NCBI RefSeq assembly: GCF_009389715.1
Contig: NW_024067740.1
Span: 620,001-684,000 of the forward strand
Source: Phoenix dactylifera
Lineage: Eukaryota; Streptophyta; Magnoliopsida; Arecales; Arecaceae
Reading direction: 5' to 3'
Length of the DNA: 64,000 bases
The translations under genes and the position numbers were made by a program. Under the pieces are notes generated by a model. That model ran no database searches. It had not been told where the DNA came from and saw nothing but the letters and a program-made list of their open reading frames with translations. Positions 1-14,194 of this stretch are shown here, piece after piece; the first letter of the stretch is position 1, and each line of letters opens with the position of its first letter.

Positions 1-189
1 AACAGTCTTCGATGTTTATCTCTGAGGGTTTCAAAATTGTTATGGCTTAAAAGTTTCTTTTTGTTAAGGAGTTTGTCGTTCGGGTCGTTTTACTTGATTT
101 CTGAAAAGGGATAAGATGGCAATATGAGCTAATAACTTAGTAAGAATCTCCTGCACATGCACACTAGAATGAATAATAATGATGGTATC
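1..189. other. Flank of the first LTR element
   Basis: No gene or repeat is recognised here. The last five bases (185-189, GTATC) are the left copy of the target-site duplication of the element that starts at 190. Confidence 0.5.
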
Positions 190-825
190 TGTTGCTGGAA
201 ATTGGATCCGGAGGTAACCGCGGACCGAGGGAGAGGCGTTCCAGCTGGTGGTGCGGCGGCTGACGGCTGCCTCCGGCGGACCTGCAAGAAGCCTATGGCC
301 GAGGGTTCCGGCGCAGGCCCTCCGATGCTTAAGTCAAAGGGGGGTTTGTAGGTGAGTTTATGGAGCAATAAAGCAGTAATTTTGTAGAGGGAGAGAAGTT
401 GAGAGAGAGAGATCCCCTTGCCTCGCAAGCGTTCCCCCCTCTTTATAGGAGGGGGTGTGGCGGTTATTCATCCTTGATTGCGATTGCGCATATCTCGGAT
501 TAAATAGGTTACCTTAGATGGCATAGGCGTTCAAATTAGCTGGCAATCGGTTGAGATGGTAGGAATTCAAATTTTGACAGCTGTGGTGACGGAGACTGCG
601 GGATTTGATCCCGAATATGGAGGATTTGGTGCTTCCTTCTTTATGTGGGCGATCCGCGCTCGGCTTTCTGAGGTCGGCCTTCTGAGCTCGGCCTTCGGAG
701 CTCATGCCTTCTGAGCTCGGTCTTCGGAGCTCGGCCTTCTGAACTCGGCCTTCTGAGGTCAGGCTTGCTGTCGGATTCGGATGCTTTAACCATATGTGTT
801 GGGTGATCCATTTTTTCCTCCAACA
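190..825 (-). repeat. LTR of copy 1 (left, 3' LTR in element sense)
   Basis: It begins TGTTGCTGGAAATTGG and ends CTCCAACA, giving TG...CA termini. A TATA-type motif on the - strand lies near 441-449 (ctttatagg on +). CTCGGCCTTCTGAG-type minisatellite units fill about 650-770. Confidence 0.88.
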
Positions 826-1497
826 CTATCCTCCGACTTTCGAGTTCGAGCCGTTTTTGAGCTCGGGCGAAAGAAGTAGCTAATCGTTGATCATCCTGTA
901 ATATAGCCAAATATCTATGGAGATGTATGTGCCAAGTAGGGTGTACCTCTCGTGCAGTCGGAGCTAACGGCCTTAAGCCGAGCTGTCCAAGCCGAGCTAA
1001 GCGACTTTGCTCCGAGGTCGACTTCAGCGGCCTTCTTTGGCTTGTGGTCGACTCAGCAGGGTGCCTCCACTCAGATCGGGGCGTGTTGTCGTAGGAGGCG
1101 TCGAATGTTATCGAAGGGCGTCGAAATGGCGTCCCGAGGCATCCCGACCTTGGTTGAGGCTTTGTCGAGTAGTTCCAAGTTCGAGGGAGCCTTAGCTCGC
1201 GGTTGACTCAGCGGGTCATCCCGAACTCGGTCAGGGCATCCCGATCTTGGTCGGGGCATCCGAGCTTGGTCGGGACATCCGAACTTGGTCGGGACATCCG
1301 AACTTGGTTAGGAAATTATTGGAGATACATACAGGAGACGGACCTCGTCCGTTGGCGATCGTGCGCCCCCACTCGGAGCGGGGCGACTTTGGAGATGGAG
1401 ATACCCGCAGGCGACGGACCTCGTCCGTTGGCGATCGTGCGCCTCCACTCGGAGCGGAGCAACGTTGGAGATAGAGATATCCGAGGGTCGTCTTTTG

Positions 1498-1592
1498 CAT
1501 TCTCCGACCTGAAAATATGTAAAATATTGAAATTATTTAAAGCTAAAGTGGCGTCCCATACCTTTTGGAGACATTTTGATGACTTCCGAGCT
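1498..1592 (-). pseudogene. Remnant of pol RNase H region in copy 1
   Basis: Read on -, this encodes a stretch resembling FEARDPTMQKYLQKVRDL followed by an I.RSEN motif, as in the long copy's second RNase H region (near 54935-55055). About 30 residues survive. The shared position in both deleted copies suggests a common deletion event. Confidence 0.7.
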
Positions 1593-2329
1593 TCGAAGTC
1601 CCTTAGGACTTGGCTCAGCACCGGCCTTCTGAGCTCGGCCTTCTGAGGGAGGCGTTCTGCGCTCGGGCTTCTGAGCTCGGCCTTCTGGGGGAGGCGTTCT
1701 GCACTCGGCCTTCTGAGCTCGGCCGTCTGAGCTCGGCCTTCTGAGCTCGGCTCTCAGTGAAAGCACTAGCTGTTAAGGTCACGGAAAATGAAGGTCGGCC
1801 TTGTGTCGTGAGGTACCGTCTGCTCTGGGAGGGTCCGCGTAGGTACCACGCCCTCGCATGGTTTTGTTCCTCCGGTGCGGGATCTAGTCCTGTTACCAAA
1901 AGAGCCCTCCTAGCCTGGCGACCGAGCGCCGTCCTGAGGACTTACACCCATGAGGAGGGAGTACATGCTGGTCTCTTACTTGCTACAAGCCTTGATGATC
2001 CGAACGAGGGAAGTGGGGACACGTAGCTTTCGTCTTGATTGCGGAAGAAGAGAGAAGAGTTTGAAGGGCAATAGGATTTAATGGGAAGAATTTGTTGGGT
2101 TTGCCATAGAGTCTTACAATCCCATTTTAAAACTCCATAACTTTCCTACTCTTTTTCCTCTAGACCTCAGCTTTTATTTCTCTTCCCCTCCAACTTGTTG
2201 ATGTGAGACTCGGGCTACTACTTCTCACTGGTTCCCTCCACGTCCCACGTCGTTGCAGCGGGAGCTATGCCTGATTCGAGATGGCTCGGGAGAAAGTTTG
2301 TTCCTCTGCTTAACGTGAACCCGTGGAGG

Positions 2330-2536
2330 CTGCACAGTAGGGGCCTCCACTTGTTGCAGGCTTTGGACTACAGTGGTTAGTGCTTGGACTTGTTGCACCA
2401 GCGTGTTGAATTACTCAGGCTGGATCTAAGGAACTTGATCCGCCGGAGGCCTTGGTGGCGGGTTCTAGACTGAGTGGCCAGAATTTGGTGCGCGATGCCG
2501 AGAGACATTAGAGGCTCCTCTACTCCTCAATCTCAT
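2330..2536 (-). pseudogene. Remnant of gag 5' end in copy 1
   Basis: An ATG at 2536 on - opens MRLRSRGASN, matching the gag start of the long copy (MKLRSKGASN, ATG at 58998). An in-frame stop follows after 23 codons. Weaker gag similarity continues downstream in a degraded state. Confidence 0.65.
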
Positions 2537-2569
2537 GATCACGGCTCGGGCCCTTCCTCTAATGCCAGC

Positions 2570-3252
2570 TGTTGCTGGAAATTGGACCCGGGGGTGACCG
2601 CGGACCGAGGGGGAGGCGCTCCGGCTGGTTGTGCGACGGCTGATGGCTGTCTCCGACAGACTTGCAAGAAGCCTGTGGTCGGGGGCTCTGGCGCAGGCCC
2701 TCCGATGCTTAATAAAGCAGTATTTTTGTAGAGGGAGAGAATTTGAGAGAGAGAGATCCCTTTGCCTCGCCAGAGTTCTCCCCTCTTTATAAGAGGAGGT
2801 GTGGTGGTTACTCACCCTTGATTGCGATTGCGCATATCTCGAATTAAATAGGTTACCTTAGATGGCATGGGCGTTTAAATTAGCTGGCAATCGGTTGAGA
2901 TGGTAGGAATTCAAATTTGGACAGCTGTGGTGACAGAGACTGCGGGATTTGATCCCGAATATGGAGGATTTGGTGCTTTCTTTTTTATGTGGGCGTTCCG
3001 CGCTCGGCCTTCTTAGGTCGGCCTTCAGAGCTCGATCTTATGAGCTTGGCCTTCTGAGGTCGGCCTTCTGCGCTCGGCCTTCTGAGGTCGGTCTTCTGGG
3101 CTCGGTCTTCTGCACTCAGCCTTCTGAGGTCGGCCTTCTGGGCTCGGCCTTCTGAGCTCATGCCTTCTAAGCTCGGCCTTCTGAGATCAGGCTTGCTGTC
3201 GGATTCGTGTGCTTTAATTGTATTTATGGGGTGGTCCGTTTTTCTCCCAATA
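2570..3252 (-). repeat. LTR of copy 1 (right, 5' LTR in element sense)
   Basis: It begins TGTTGCTGGAAATTGGACCC and ends CCCAATA, a mutated CAACA terminus. A TATA-type motif on - lies near 2787-2796. The minisatellite of CTCGGCCTTCTGAG units occupies about 2996-3190. Confidence 0.88.
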
Positions 3253-3257
3253 GTATC

Positions 3258-3527
3258 TAATAATATTATAGCTGCCGAAATAAAAATACTATTATCATAA
3301 TTCCAAATACCAACAAATCAGTAATTAAATATTAGTTTAACTATTTTAAATTTATCTTTCGCATTTCATCAAAATGATTGTTGTATTTGTGAATTTTTTA
3401 TAAAAACACTATCATTATTATCAATATGTCGACCCTTTGGCATTAGACTGGCCTCACCACCTCTTGCCATCTTCCAAAGGCAATGCATGCTTCACAATAG
3501 ATTGCTATAAGCACAATAAAATATAAC

Positions 3528-3565
<38 letters not shown>

Positions 3566-5000
3566 TTTAATTTTTAATAAAAAATGATAAATATTATAGG
3601 AAGGGCTTGAATCTTCAACCTTGCATTTAAAAGCCACTTGTAGCATCATGGCATGCTATAGAGTCACTTGCCCAGACAGGATGAGAGAGAGTGTAACATG
3701 AGGAAATGTGGAAGAGTTACAGATGAGGTGGGAAAATGCAGAGCGTAGAATATCTCATGCGGAGTAAACCGCATGAGTTGACATGATCTTCCACTCTTTC
3801 TCTCCCTCTCTTGATGTTTTTTTTTTCTATTTAAATAACGACACATTTAGGATGTGAGAAGTGCTTTTTTTCTTTTAAAAAAAGAAGACTTCCATTTAAG
3901 TTGATTTACATGGTTGTTGTGATACGATCTAAGAAGACATCATTTATTATTGCGCTTTTGAGTTGCATGAGAATATGGTTCTTTCTGAAAACACGGCTTC
4001 ATATCACGACCTATGGTGATCTCAATAGGTTTTCCTGGCGGCTAATGAGGAGCATTTTCTATAGCCCATATCCATTTAGTGAATTGTTCCCTTTCTCGAT
4101 TCATATAGAGATAATGAGATACAGAATTGTTGAATTTCAATGGATTGTCCTTGGATCGACAGTTAGCATAGTATTTGTGGTTTCAAGAAATTGCAACATG
4201 AAATATTTCCCTTCCAAAATCGTCGACCTAATCATTCTCTGTCCTGTTGTCATATACATGTAATATATTCTCCATGTCAAGTATGCGTTCAATAAAATGC
4301 ATCGGATTCAAATGAGCTTGTCTTGGACATTTTGTTTTGCATGGTCGCTAATATTGTTGCTAGTTGCACAAATCCTCTTGGGATGAACTTTACTAATGCA
4401 GCATTAAACACTTTCTTAACCTCCCCGTCTTCCATGTATCGGACTATTTTGAGTAATACAATGCTATGTATGGATTTACAAGGAAATAATCAACATTGCG
4501 CGAGAGAGGCGGTCATAAGTCTGACAACTGGTTACTACTGGGCTGCAAAATGGGGGTTTGATCAACATTATGTCATATTTATCATTCTATTTTCTCTCGA
4601 TAAAGCTTTGCTAGAGAGAGAGGTAAAATAAACAAAGTCATAGTTAACTAGAAGATAACAAAAAAAAAAAAGCTTATCAATAGAGATTTTTGACCATGAC
4701 CGTGCAAACGTGCAATAGCTCCACACCCTCATCACAAAACCCAAAAAAAAAAAAAAAAAAGAAGAAATGTTGATTTCCGGTTGGGGACCTCCACGGCAAG
4801 ACAAGAAGCAATAGGAGATGGACATGTACGAGTGGGGGGGTGGCTCTACGCCGCTACCTTTTGTTTCTCTGACTCCTTCCAGATTCCGTGTGTTTATTAT
4901 TTATTAGCTTATCTTGAGTTTTATTTGCTTGTTTACGCGCGTTCGAATGTCGAGGAGGGTTAATTGATTGATTAATTAAGAATTTATTATTCTATTCCTC
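3258..5000. other. AT-rich intergenic stretch
   Basis: No gene is recognised. A TA microsatellite lies at about 3525-3566. Open frames of 120 and 102 codons on + (3901-4263, 4323-4631) show no motif I recognise and have AT-rich, non-coding-like composition. Short A-runs lie at 4661-4671 and 4743-4760. Confidence 0.5.
3525..3566. repeat. (TA)n microsatellite
   Basis: About twenty TA dinucleotides, interrupted once by a G. Confidence 0.9.
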
Positions 5001-5019
5001 CCCTCCTCCGCTCATTTGA

Positions 5020-5320
5020 AATTTTGAAAAGCAGACCAGCTCCTCTCCCCTCCTGCCATCCGCCCCTTCTGGTTCTCCTTCTCCTTCTCCTGCTCTCCCA
5101 CTGGTCTACACACTCTCTCTTTCTTCTCGGCTCCCCACCTCCCCGGGGCCTCTTCTCCTCGCGTCTCCTCTTCGGTTTTCGGTTTTTACCCCGCCTGATG
5201 TGTGAGAGAGATGCATATCGTCTAGATTCCAGGTACGTAAGCTATATCTCTCTGCCTGCCTCTTCTTCTTCTTCTTCTTCTTCTTCGTAGTCGTACTCGT
5301 CTTGCTAATCCTGTTATCAG

Positions 5321-5353
<33 letters not shown>

Positions 5354-6552
5354 CCTCCTTCTGAGTCGCAAGATAATCTCGCAACCCAGAGCGATGCTCG
5401 TATTGTTTTACGTTTTATCGATATGCTCAAGGGGGCCGGCGCCGAGAGGAGAAAAGAGGGGACGTGGTAGGGCCACCGGTGCTTGGGTCGCGCCCTCGGT
5501 CTTGCTCGTCATCATCTTTTTCTTTTTCCCTGTACCTCCGGTGCAGGGATGCCCTTTTTGTATGGAAGAAAAGGGCAAAGCAGCTGCCTTCCCCCAAGAT
5601 CTCCCAATCCGTCCCCGCTTTCCCTACCTTGGTCGAGTCTGCTTTGCTCTGATTTCTTCCCTGGTTGCTTTGCTTGTGAGTCTTCGCCAGCCGTCTGTGT
5701 AGGGAATCCCCCGGCCGCTTCTTTTATCTCTTCTTCTTGACCCTCTTTTTATCTCCCCCAAAGAATTCTTTCATCCCTATTTCATTTCTTCTTCGAATAA
5801 TTCAATCCTCCAGATATCCCATGGCGGTAAATCCAAAATCCTTTTGCCTTTTTTTTTTTTTAAATTTTAATAAATATTTTTTCCCTGGGCTAGTACTGTA
5901 TAACAAACACGGCGGGAGTACCCTGGCTTCTGCTCCCTTTGTTCATCGCTCAGAAGCGCCCCCAGAGGAGGTTTCTTGTAGGTTCAGTCTTTCTCCCTTT
6001 TCAAGCTTCCCGGTTACTTCGCCCATGGACCAAATCTTCATACTTGAGCCTGGCACATCTTCTAGTTATCATGATCTTATCTGCAGATTATACCCATCGA
6101 TGCTCTTAGCTGATCTTCTTTTTGCGACTCGTACCCATCCTATGACCATATCGAGCGTTTGTTCTGTCCAAGAGGTTGCAAGACCAAGGATTGTTTTCTG
6201 TCATTCTTGTGCTGAAAAAATTTGGTCGTCTTCCATTCTTCTGGGCCTGAAATATGACTTGCATTCTCGATATTATAGATGGTAGATTATGTGGGGATTG
6301 CTTTTTTAATTTATTATTATTATTATTATTTTTTTTTTGAGATTCAGTGCACAGGCGTTGTTGCTTTGTGACTGAAGAAACGTGCGAGCCACCTGTCCAT
6401 GTACTTGTAAGTTCTCTGCTGGCCCATGTTTGGATGTCTCTAGTTTGCATCTTATTCTATTTTACTCACATATATCGATGCCTTTATGCAGAAGAGGCTC
6501 ACTCCCTGGGTATCGCTTGATTTCTAAAAGAATTCATTGTCCAAATATTCAG
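5020..6552 (+). promoter_or_regulatory. Leader region of the DUF547 gene with a probable 5' UTR intron
   Basis: A pyrimidine-rich stretch (about 5030-5230) typical of plant leaders ends at a strong donor, CAG|GTACGTAAG, with GT at 5233. A matching acceptor (ATGCAG) lies just before 6492. The exon starting at 6492 carries the first coding ATG. An intron of about 1.26 kb in the leader is therefore likely; extra leader exons cannot be excluded. An ATCT tetranucleotide repeat (5321-5353) lies inside it. Confidence 0.5.
5321..5353. repeat. (ATCT)n microsatellite
   Basis: About eight copies of a tetranucleotide in the presumed leader intron. Confidence 0.88.
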
Positions 6553-9500
6553 ATGGATTCTGTGAATGAGTCCGAGGATGGTCATCCATCTACATCAGAG
6601 GTCAGTTACAAGCTTGCAGATAAGATTTACTTGCCATTGTTCTTGTACAGAACCATTTCATCGATCGATGGTATCAGGTAAAGATGAATGAGGAGGTGCA
6701 CTGCACAACATAGATAAAGACTGAATTGCTGGAAATTTTCCATCTATTTACCCTATGCTTCCTGAACATGTGGTGCAGCAACCGTGCATCCAGGTGTCCA
6801 GAAGAATCTGGCATTGCTAAACATCCAAGTGCAGAAGCAATAATGAACATCTAACTTTGAAAGTCTTATTGCTCATTCCTATCAATGTACATAAATAGCA
6901 TAGACAGGTAGATGGAACCCCGTTGGGAGATTGAAGGCTTTTGATTCTGTCCATGCAGATTCAATAGTGGAACGCCTAAACTGAAATCCACACAGTTAAT
7001 CATGTCCTACAACACCTAAATTGTTCGGTCCTAAAAATTCACATGTTTTCGACATTTTCTGCTTGTGCATCAAAGTATGACAAGATGTTTAATTTTATTC
7101 GAGTCATAGAATGCTTTGATCCAATTTTATGGTTTAGAAGCATCCAAATCAGTTATGTGTTTTAAGTCTCTAGATGATAAAATAATTTGAAGCACAGCAA
7201 TCCATTGGCACCATCCATTTGGTGGTGTGCGTATGAGACCTCCATAACATAATTTTATGATATTTCAATTTTTAAATATTGCACGTCACCATCAGTGGTG
7301 TCTCCTCGATCTTTCAGATGCATTATTGATTTTTCACACGGATAGATTTGAATCTTTAGGTTCTTTTGGTTCAGCTCAACTCTTTCTGTGTGCATTTATT
7401 TATTTGTTCAGCAAAGTGCCTTTTGTTTCCCCTACACTTATGACTGACGATTAATTTGGATACTTTATGCCTTTCTTTGTGCAGTTTCTGCATCTGTAGG
7501 ACTTATGTACGATATGCTTGCATGAAACCTGAATTTTCTATGCATATTAACTGACCTTGTTTCCAAATTCAAAACTTTAGACTCTGGACTGTGTCCATTA
7601 TTTTCTCTTTTTCTCTTTTTTTTTTTGCCATTGTGGTTGTAAGCTTTTCTTCTCTTTTATTAGGAGAGCAATTCTACTGGAGGAGCTGGAGGTCTGAAGT
7701 CACGTGATAGAAAATTTTCTAAAGGTTCTTGCAGATTCCAGCTTGAACAAGATGTAAATGCATCTCACTCAACCATTTCTTTATGTTTGCGTAGCCAAAA
7801 GATGGTGATGACTGTTGTTTCATTTGCATGACTAAGTGTTATCTCTTGTTGGGAGCTTTCTTTTCTGGGATATTATGTGCTACCTTTGGGAACTTTTACT
7901 AATGATAGTCCATTTCTTGTGGTTCTAATGTTGGAGAACTGATTGTTAACTTTTCTAGTGTTCATTTCTCATGTTGTTTTTTTTTTTGCCTTTTCCTGTT
8001 TTTCTCCATTCACTTCTTGTCTTTTTTGAGGCTTTTACATCGGTTCTGTTCATTGCCTCAATGAATCTTGGTGAGATTTTGTTACTTCTTTTTCTTCTTC
8101 TTCTTCAAGAATATTGATTTGGGTCACAATTGGGAATCCGCCCTCGTAGCAGTAGAAGAACCCGACCCCTTTTTGCTGAAATTTTTACCGTATTACAATG
8201 AATTCAAATTTTTACTATATCGCACCAAATTTTTACTATATCACACTGAAGTACCTGACCCTTAGCTGAAGTTTTTATATATCACACTGAATTTAAATTC
8301 CAGTCTTATGGTTATTTTTTAAGACATATCAAGGGTTATGGATTTCAGGAGTCTAAATTGCAATAACTAATTTAAAAATTTGAATTATATAGTGTTAGAG
8401 AGACTTTTTCCTTATTTTCCTTCGGCATGTGATATTGACAGGAATATTTTACTTGAAAACATCAATTCTATTATTTGCTATCTGTTATTTTCTGTAATAT
8501 CTCCTCTTGTACTATGAAGTATAAACCTTGGATGTTCTAATTATGTAGCTTTTAATTTGTGGCACTAGTAAAACATAATAAATATCATTATATTTCAGGT
8601 TCAAAGGCTTCAAAAATTGCTGCTTGAGGAGATGCAATTACATGCTGTCCTTGAAAATGCTGTGGAGCATGCTGCTGTAACTTTATCTGATTTATCATGC
8701 CTTCCAAATGATGTATGGTGTTATCTTGTTGTTGTAATGACTGTATATAGATAGTAGAATATGAATTCTAGTTTATGAAATTGCTTTTATGATATTATGC
8801 GAAGATAAATATGTGTTTGTGCTTAATTCAGTCATTTTATCTTGGTTTTTTTGGGGACAAATTGCACTGTTTTTCCCCACTTGCATTTTGAAATATGTTT
8901 TGGAGATCACTATACATTTAATGTCCCAGGAAAGCCATTTTATAGGATTTATCAATTAATATATCTACCAAAAATTATTTGGAAAACCGATTTGGACAAT
9001 TAAGGGCTTGTTTGGGTAATCCAGCAAGATTTGGACTGAATTTCTTGTTGGATTTGTGGACTAGGAAGCGTATTTGAGCATGGACCATATCAACCCAACA
9101 TGAGGCCCTTAGGCTGGGATTTTGGTGGGGCCTTAGAAGATATGGACTAGGTGGGCTAACAGGCCCACTTCTTGCAGGATATTCCTACAGGAATATCCAA
9201 ACAGGCCCTAAGCAAAGATTGAAGCCCCCAGGAAGGCAACCACTCAATTTAGGCTATCATTTTTTATGAGGGCTTGATTGTTTTTGACTGTTACTTAGTA
9301 GTAGTGTGCATTATTAGACATACACGTGTCACCCTGCACTAGATTAAAGATTCTCCTCTAGGTAGGCTTGTGATGCACCTGCGGAACAATCAACTGATCT
9401 TCTCTTAACAAGATCTGTTGCTACAATGACTTTCCTTTCTTTTGAAATGCTTTTAAAACTTTTTTGTTATCATCGACTGTTTCCATTTTATTTTTCACCA

Positions 9501-12500
9501 CATTGCCTCTTGTCTTCTTTGTTTCTCTCACTCTATCTCTTCTTTGTCAACCCTTCAGGTTGAGCTGAAACAATTGACTTACCAGGGCCGTGATTGACTG
9601 TTTCTGGACAATCTTAGAGTCATCTCAATAGGTTCCATTTATTTTGAGTTACATTTTCGGTTACAGTAATTGCATTAATTGTCAACCTCTCATGTTCCTA
9701 AATTTTTCATACAGCCATCTCAACATCATCATTTTCATTATAGTCATCTTTAGCACAAGCAGCTATTTTAATTTTCAATACTTACATCCATTATGAGAAA
9801 TATGATATGGTTGTAATTTTTAAGTTCCCCCATTTTCATTATGATTACCTTTTGCTTTATTGTTATTTTTAGATGTGTCTTGTATACGCATAGAAGTATA
9901 CCTATCCTAAGCAAAAAATTCCAAAAGGATATCATAATCCTAACATGCCTACTTTAACAAATCCTTAAATATATGTTAGGCTCTTTGCAAGTTTCAATAC
10001 GATAGAGACATCTATGAGTACATTGCTTTAGATGGTTAGAGAAGTGGCAAGGGAACTTAAAGTAGCATGTTGTGCTTCAGGGAAAGTTTGAGGTACACAG
10101 TTTCCTTTTCCTTGTTAACTTTATACAGAGATTAATTGATTGTCTGCTATGGCAATTTATATGACCAAATCTGATGATGTTCCATTATGATTACTAATTC
10201 TGATAAATTCTATAAATGTCAAACTTTTCAGACAATAACTAGGTCATGTTACTTTTTTTTTTTTTAACTATATACAGGCTCAGGAACTATTATCCAATAT
10301 TGCAACATTGGAGACCACTGTTTCAAAACTTGAAGAAGAGATGATCTCTTTGCATTTTCAGCTTATTCAAGAAAGAAATGAGAGAAGACTTGCTGAGTAT
10401 CGACTGAAACAGTTACCTTCACAGCCACTGCTCATCTGCTCTGCTGAAAATGTAAAAGCACTTGTATGCCATTTAGTTTCCTTTACATCTCTTTGACTTC
10501 TGTTGATCTTGACGTTTGTAACATATGGAGAATACGCCCCAGATTAAATTGCAATAAGCTAAAAAGCTCTTAATACAAAACCATATCATATACAATTCAA
10601 TTTACCATCATTACACATTGCTGATTAGACTTTCACTTAAGTTAAAATAGGCCAGTTATGAGACAATCCTAATTAGAGTCAGTCTTTTGATAAAAGTTCT
10701 GATGCATTCCTAGTTTTGCACTTAAGTCAAAAATTGCTGTTGGCTTTTCTGTAATTTCGATAGTGTCCCAATTTGACATCAGAAAAGAGAGAATGCACGA
10801 TGACCATGTTCAGTGAGATGAATTCCTGATTTGATCCGGTGGTTTGTTGTTCAATCTTGGGATCATAACTTCGACCCATATGCTTTTTTTTCTGGTAGAT
10901 GGTAATCATAATGCTGTGTTTATTTTGATATTTCTTCTGTTTTTTTAGTTCATAACTTTACGAGCAGCACTGAGAATCACTTTCCTATATAAAGGAAATG
11001 CCTGTTTGAGAATATTGTGAAAGAAAACATGGGCTAGTACATTTGGTTCATCTGAAGAGATTCTTATGCTGGAGCTAATCATACTATGTCAGATTAAGCT
11101 ACTGCATAATATATTGGTGTTTTTGGTTTTGCTTTGACCGTTTGCTGTATATAATTTGTTTGTATGCATTATCAAAATCTTACATGTAAGATGGTGCTGC
11201 AATTTCTAGTGTTCCTAAAACAATTAATAGTAGACGTCCTAGCTGTTGCTGGTAGTAGTGAAAAAGGAGACATGAAAAATAAGCAGTTGGCAAATTTTTT
11301 CAACTCGGAAGCAGGAAACAATCATAAAGAATATTGAGGAATAATATGAAAATTATATGGAAACCATAGAGAAACTGGCCACCAGTGGCTTAGACGGTTT
11401 ATTTTGCATTTTTATCAAATTTCGCAAAGATTTCCATATAATTTCTGGGAGTTCCTCTAGGTGCTTCTATTATGCTACCCATTTGGGGAATCTAGACTAA
11501 ATCAGTTTCTTATTTTGGTAAACCTTTTTCATGAGATCAGTAGTATGGAATTTGAGTTATTAAGTTATTCTCTTGAAAACATACCCCGCTTATACTCTCC
11601 TCCATTCTATGGGTTTAGATGATTCTCAATCTGCATGCTATAGGAATGTCATTCTCTGGAACCTCATCTTTAGATATCATAAGCATTCTTTTCTTAATGG
11701 TTCCACTATATTGATATTGACAGAAAAATTCATGATTGTAGTCTGCAACTGCAAACTCTGCATGGCATTACAATTATGTCCATGCTTGCAAATTATGACC
11801 TATGGTAGTCAATTGTGCATCAGGATGCAATAGAAGACATGCTTATCCAGGAGACGGTCTCTCGAGTAGTTTTTCAGCATGTAGCTGCTGGAAGTTTAAA
11901 AAATCAGCTTCCAGTCAAAGGCCTTTGGAACCACCCTAATCAGCTTTCAGAGGAAATAGTCCGTTGTATGAAAAACATTTTTGTTTCTTTAGCAGATTGT
12001 TCCATTTTATCCTCCAAATCTTCCTTATTGGAAAATATTTGCTCTGCCTCTCCTGTTGGACATCTTTCAAATTCATCATGGTCAGTATCTGAACCAGCAG
12101 CAACTTTGTCATGGGTGGAGAGCCCTCAAGTTGATTTGGAATGTAATAGCGAACTTTTAGCTCCAGGAAGTATGTCTGATCTATACAAAGTTCGTGGAAA
12201 ATTAAGTTGGGCTGATATTGGAAATTATAGTTTAGCAACTGAAGTTTCATGGATGTCAGTGGATAAAAAGCAACTTGAATATGCTGCTGGGGCACTTCGG
12301 AGATTCAGGTAATTTGTTATTTAGCATCTTTCTGTTTAGTCTTACCTTAAGGATTGTGGTTTTGAACTTTCTTTTTGAAGAGGTGCTTCTTCTTCTTCGT
12401 CTAAATATTTCAGAACAATTGTAGGCATCATGAATCTAGGCTGGTATATTTACTGTTTGAAAATGATATATGCTGCCTTTCTATTTATAATAAATTTAAT

Positions 12501-14137
12501 TAAGAATATCGTTCCCTTTTTAAAACCTCATGTTTCAAGAACTTTTATTGGCAGTTTCTGAATATTTCACGCATCTATAAGCAAGTTATCTCATGTTTAC
12601 CCTGCCTTTTTCTTTTGGTTACTCAATTTCCTTTATTATGACCTTTTTCATTTTTTTTCCTTTACTCTCTCACAACCACATATAGTTTTTTGCAAGCCAT
12701 CTGTTAGTTTGTTTTTATTTTTCCTTGCTGTATTTCCATATAATTTAAACTCAGTTGCAGGATAGCTATTTGTATGATGTCTCATGATCATATAGTTGAA
12801 TGGTGTCTTGAGAAGGCAGCCTGTTCTGAAATTCCAAATGAACTTCTTAGTATTCTTTTTATGGATCTGAAAATGCATGGTTTTTATAATTTTGGATTCT
12901 TTGAATAACTTCAACACTAGTTCTTCTTCCTACACTAAATAGATAACTAATTATATGCAACATGATGTTAGCCATCCATCCTTCCATGTTAAATTAGTGG
13001 TTTTTTTATAGAGGAGATGTAGATGAACTTCATCTCATTTGGGGGATGTTTTTGTTTTCCAGCATAAGGATCACTTGATTCCTTGTTGTAATTGATAATT
13101 ACTAATATCCTTTAAATCGACTACAGATTGTTGATTGAGCAACTGGCAGAAGTAAATCCAATCCACCTTGATGGCAATGAGAAGCTGGCATTTTGGATCA
13201 ACTTGTACAATGCACTAATCATGCATGTACGTGAGCTTGACTGCATATGATAGCTTCTTTAGTTTATTTACAAGAAAGCAGCTCAAATGCTGAAAATTGA
13301 GTAGGACTTAGTTTGGAGATAATAGTAAGTATGAACCGCCATATTTATTATGTTCATCTGGTTTTCCATAGGCTTATCTAGCATATGGAGTTCCAAGGAG
13401 TGACATGAAGCTTTTCTCTCTAATGCAAAAGGTTTGTCGCCCAATCTCTCCATTCCCTTCTTGTGAACTTATCATATTTGTTGCTGTTATGAAAACCGAA
13501 TAGTCTCTGATGAACCCTTGAGCCCTCTTTTGTTGCTTGCTGATGCCTCTTTTTTCCAGAAATGCTGCAACAACTAATGCATGTGATAAGCCATCTATTA
13601 GATTTTCGTGTCTTTGTTTCTTATGTTTGTGCAGGTTATCAGCCATATGCTTACTTTTCCATTTCCCTTAGTTGGTTTTGTAAAGTCTATTTAGCAATCA
13701 GGTGAAAAGGCATGCATGACATTTGCCTGACTTGCAAGCTTCTACATGTATAATAAGCATTTCTGTCTTTATTTATGCTTCGATTCGAGCTTGTTTCAGT
13801 AGAGAAGTAGCAGACCATAATATTACCTTTGGTCTTTGATGGTGCCGAAAATGTTGAAGGAGAGGAATATGACATGATTCTTATCATGTTTTTATAAGTG
13901 AGGCCTCTCATTACGTAATATAAGCTTCAATACATCATGTTTCATGACTTATATTCATTCCAAGGTTAATATTGGAACAGTGGTTAGGATTACTGACCTT
14001 CAGTCTAAACTTTTTTAGTTTCTTATCTGTCAATTCCTCAAACTGGCTATTGGACCTGCCTGGCATCTAATTGTATCCCAACCTTATGAAGGCATTTCTG
14101 TAAATATCTACATGTGCTAAATGTACCCACCTGGCTT

Positions 14138-14194
<57 letters not shown>

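Larger units (their letters stand above)
190..3252 (-). mobile_element. Non-autonomous Tat-type Ty3/gypsy element (LARD-like), copy 1
   Basis: Two direct LTRs (190-825 and 2570-3252) flank a 1.74-kb interior. The target duplication GTATC is at 185-189 and 3253-3257, so this is a complete insertion. Coding sense is the - strand: next to the right LTR lie a primer-binding-site-like segment and a gag start, and next to the left LTR is a purine-rich tract (826-843, read on -). The interior has no intact polymerase gene. It keeps a short piece of the pol RNase H region (about 1498-1592), short repeats of a GGGCATCCGAGCTTGGTC type (about 1205-1310), and CTCGGCCTTCTGAG minisatellite units (1620-1755). 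The same arrangement recurs at 38015-42332, so this is a replicating deletion derivative and not a random wreck. Confidence 0.9.

Noticed and set aside
3901..4263. 120-codon plus-strand frame
   Set aside because: No motif, homologue or splice context was recognised. It is left as unexplained AT-rich sequence.
5737..6285. 182-codon plus-strand frame upstream of the DUF547 gene
   Set aside because: It lies in the presumed leader intron, has no recognisable motif, and has T-rich composition.
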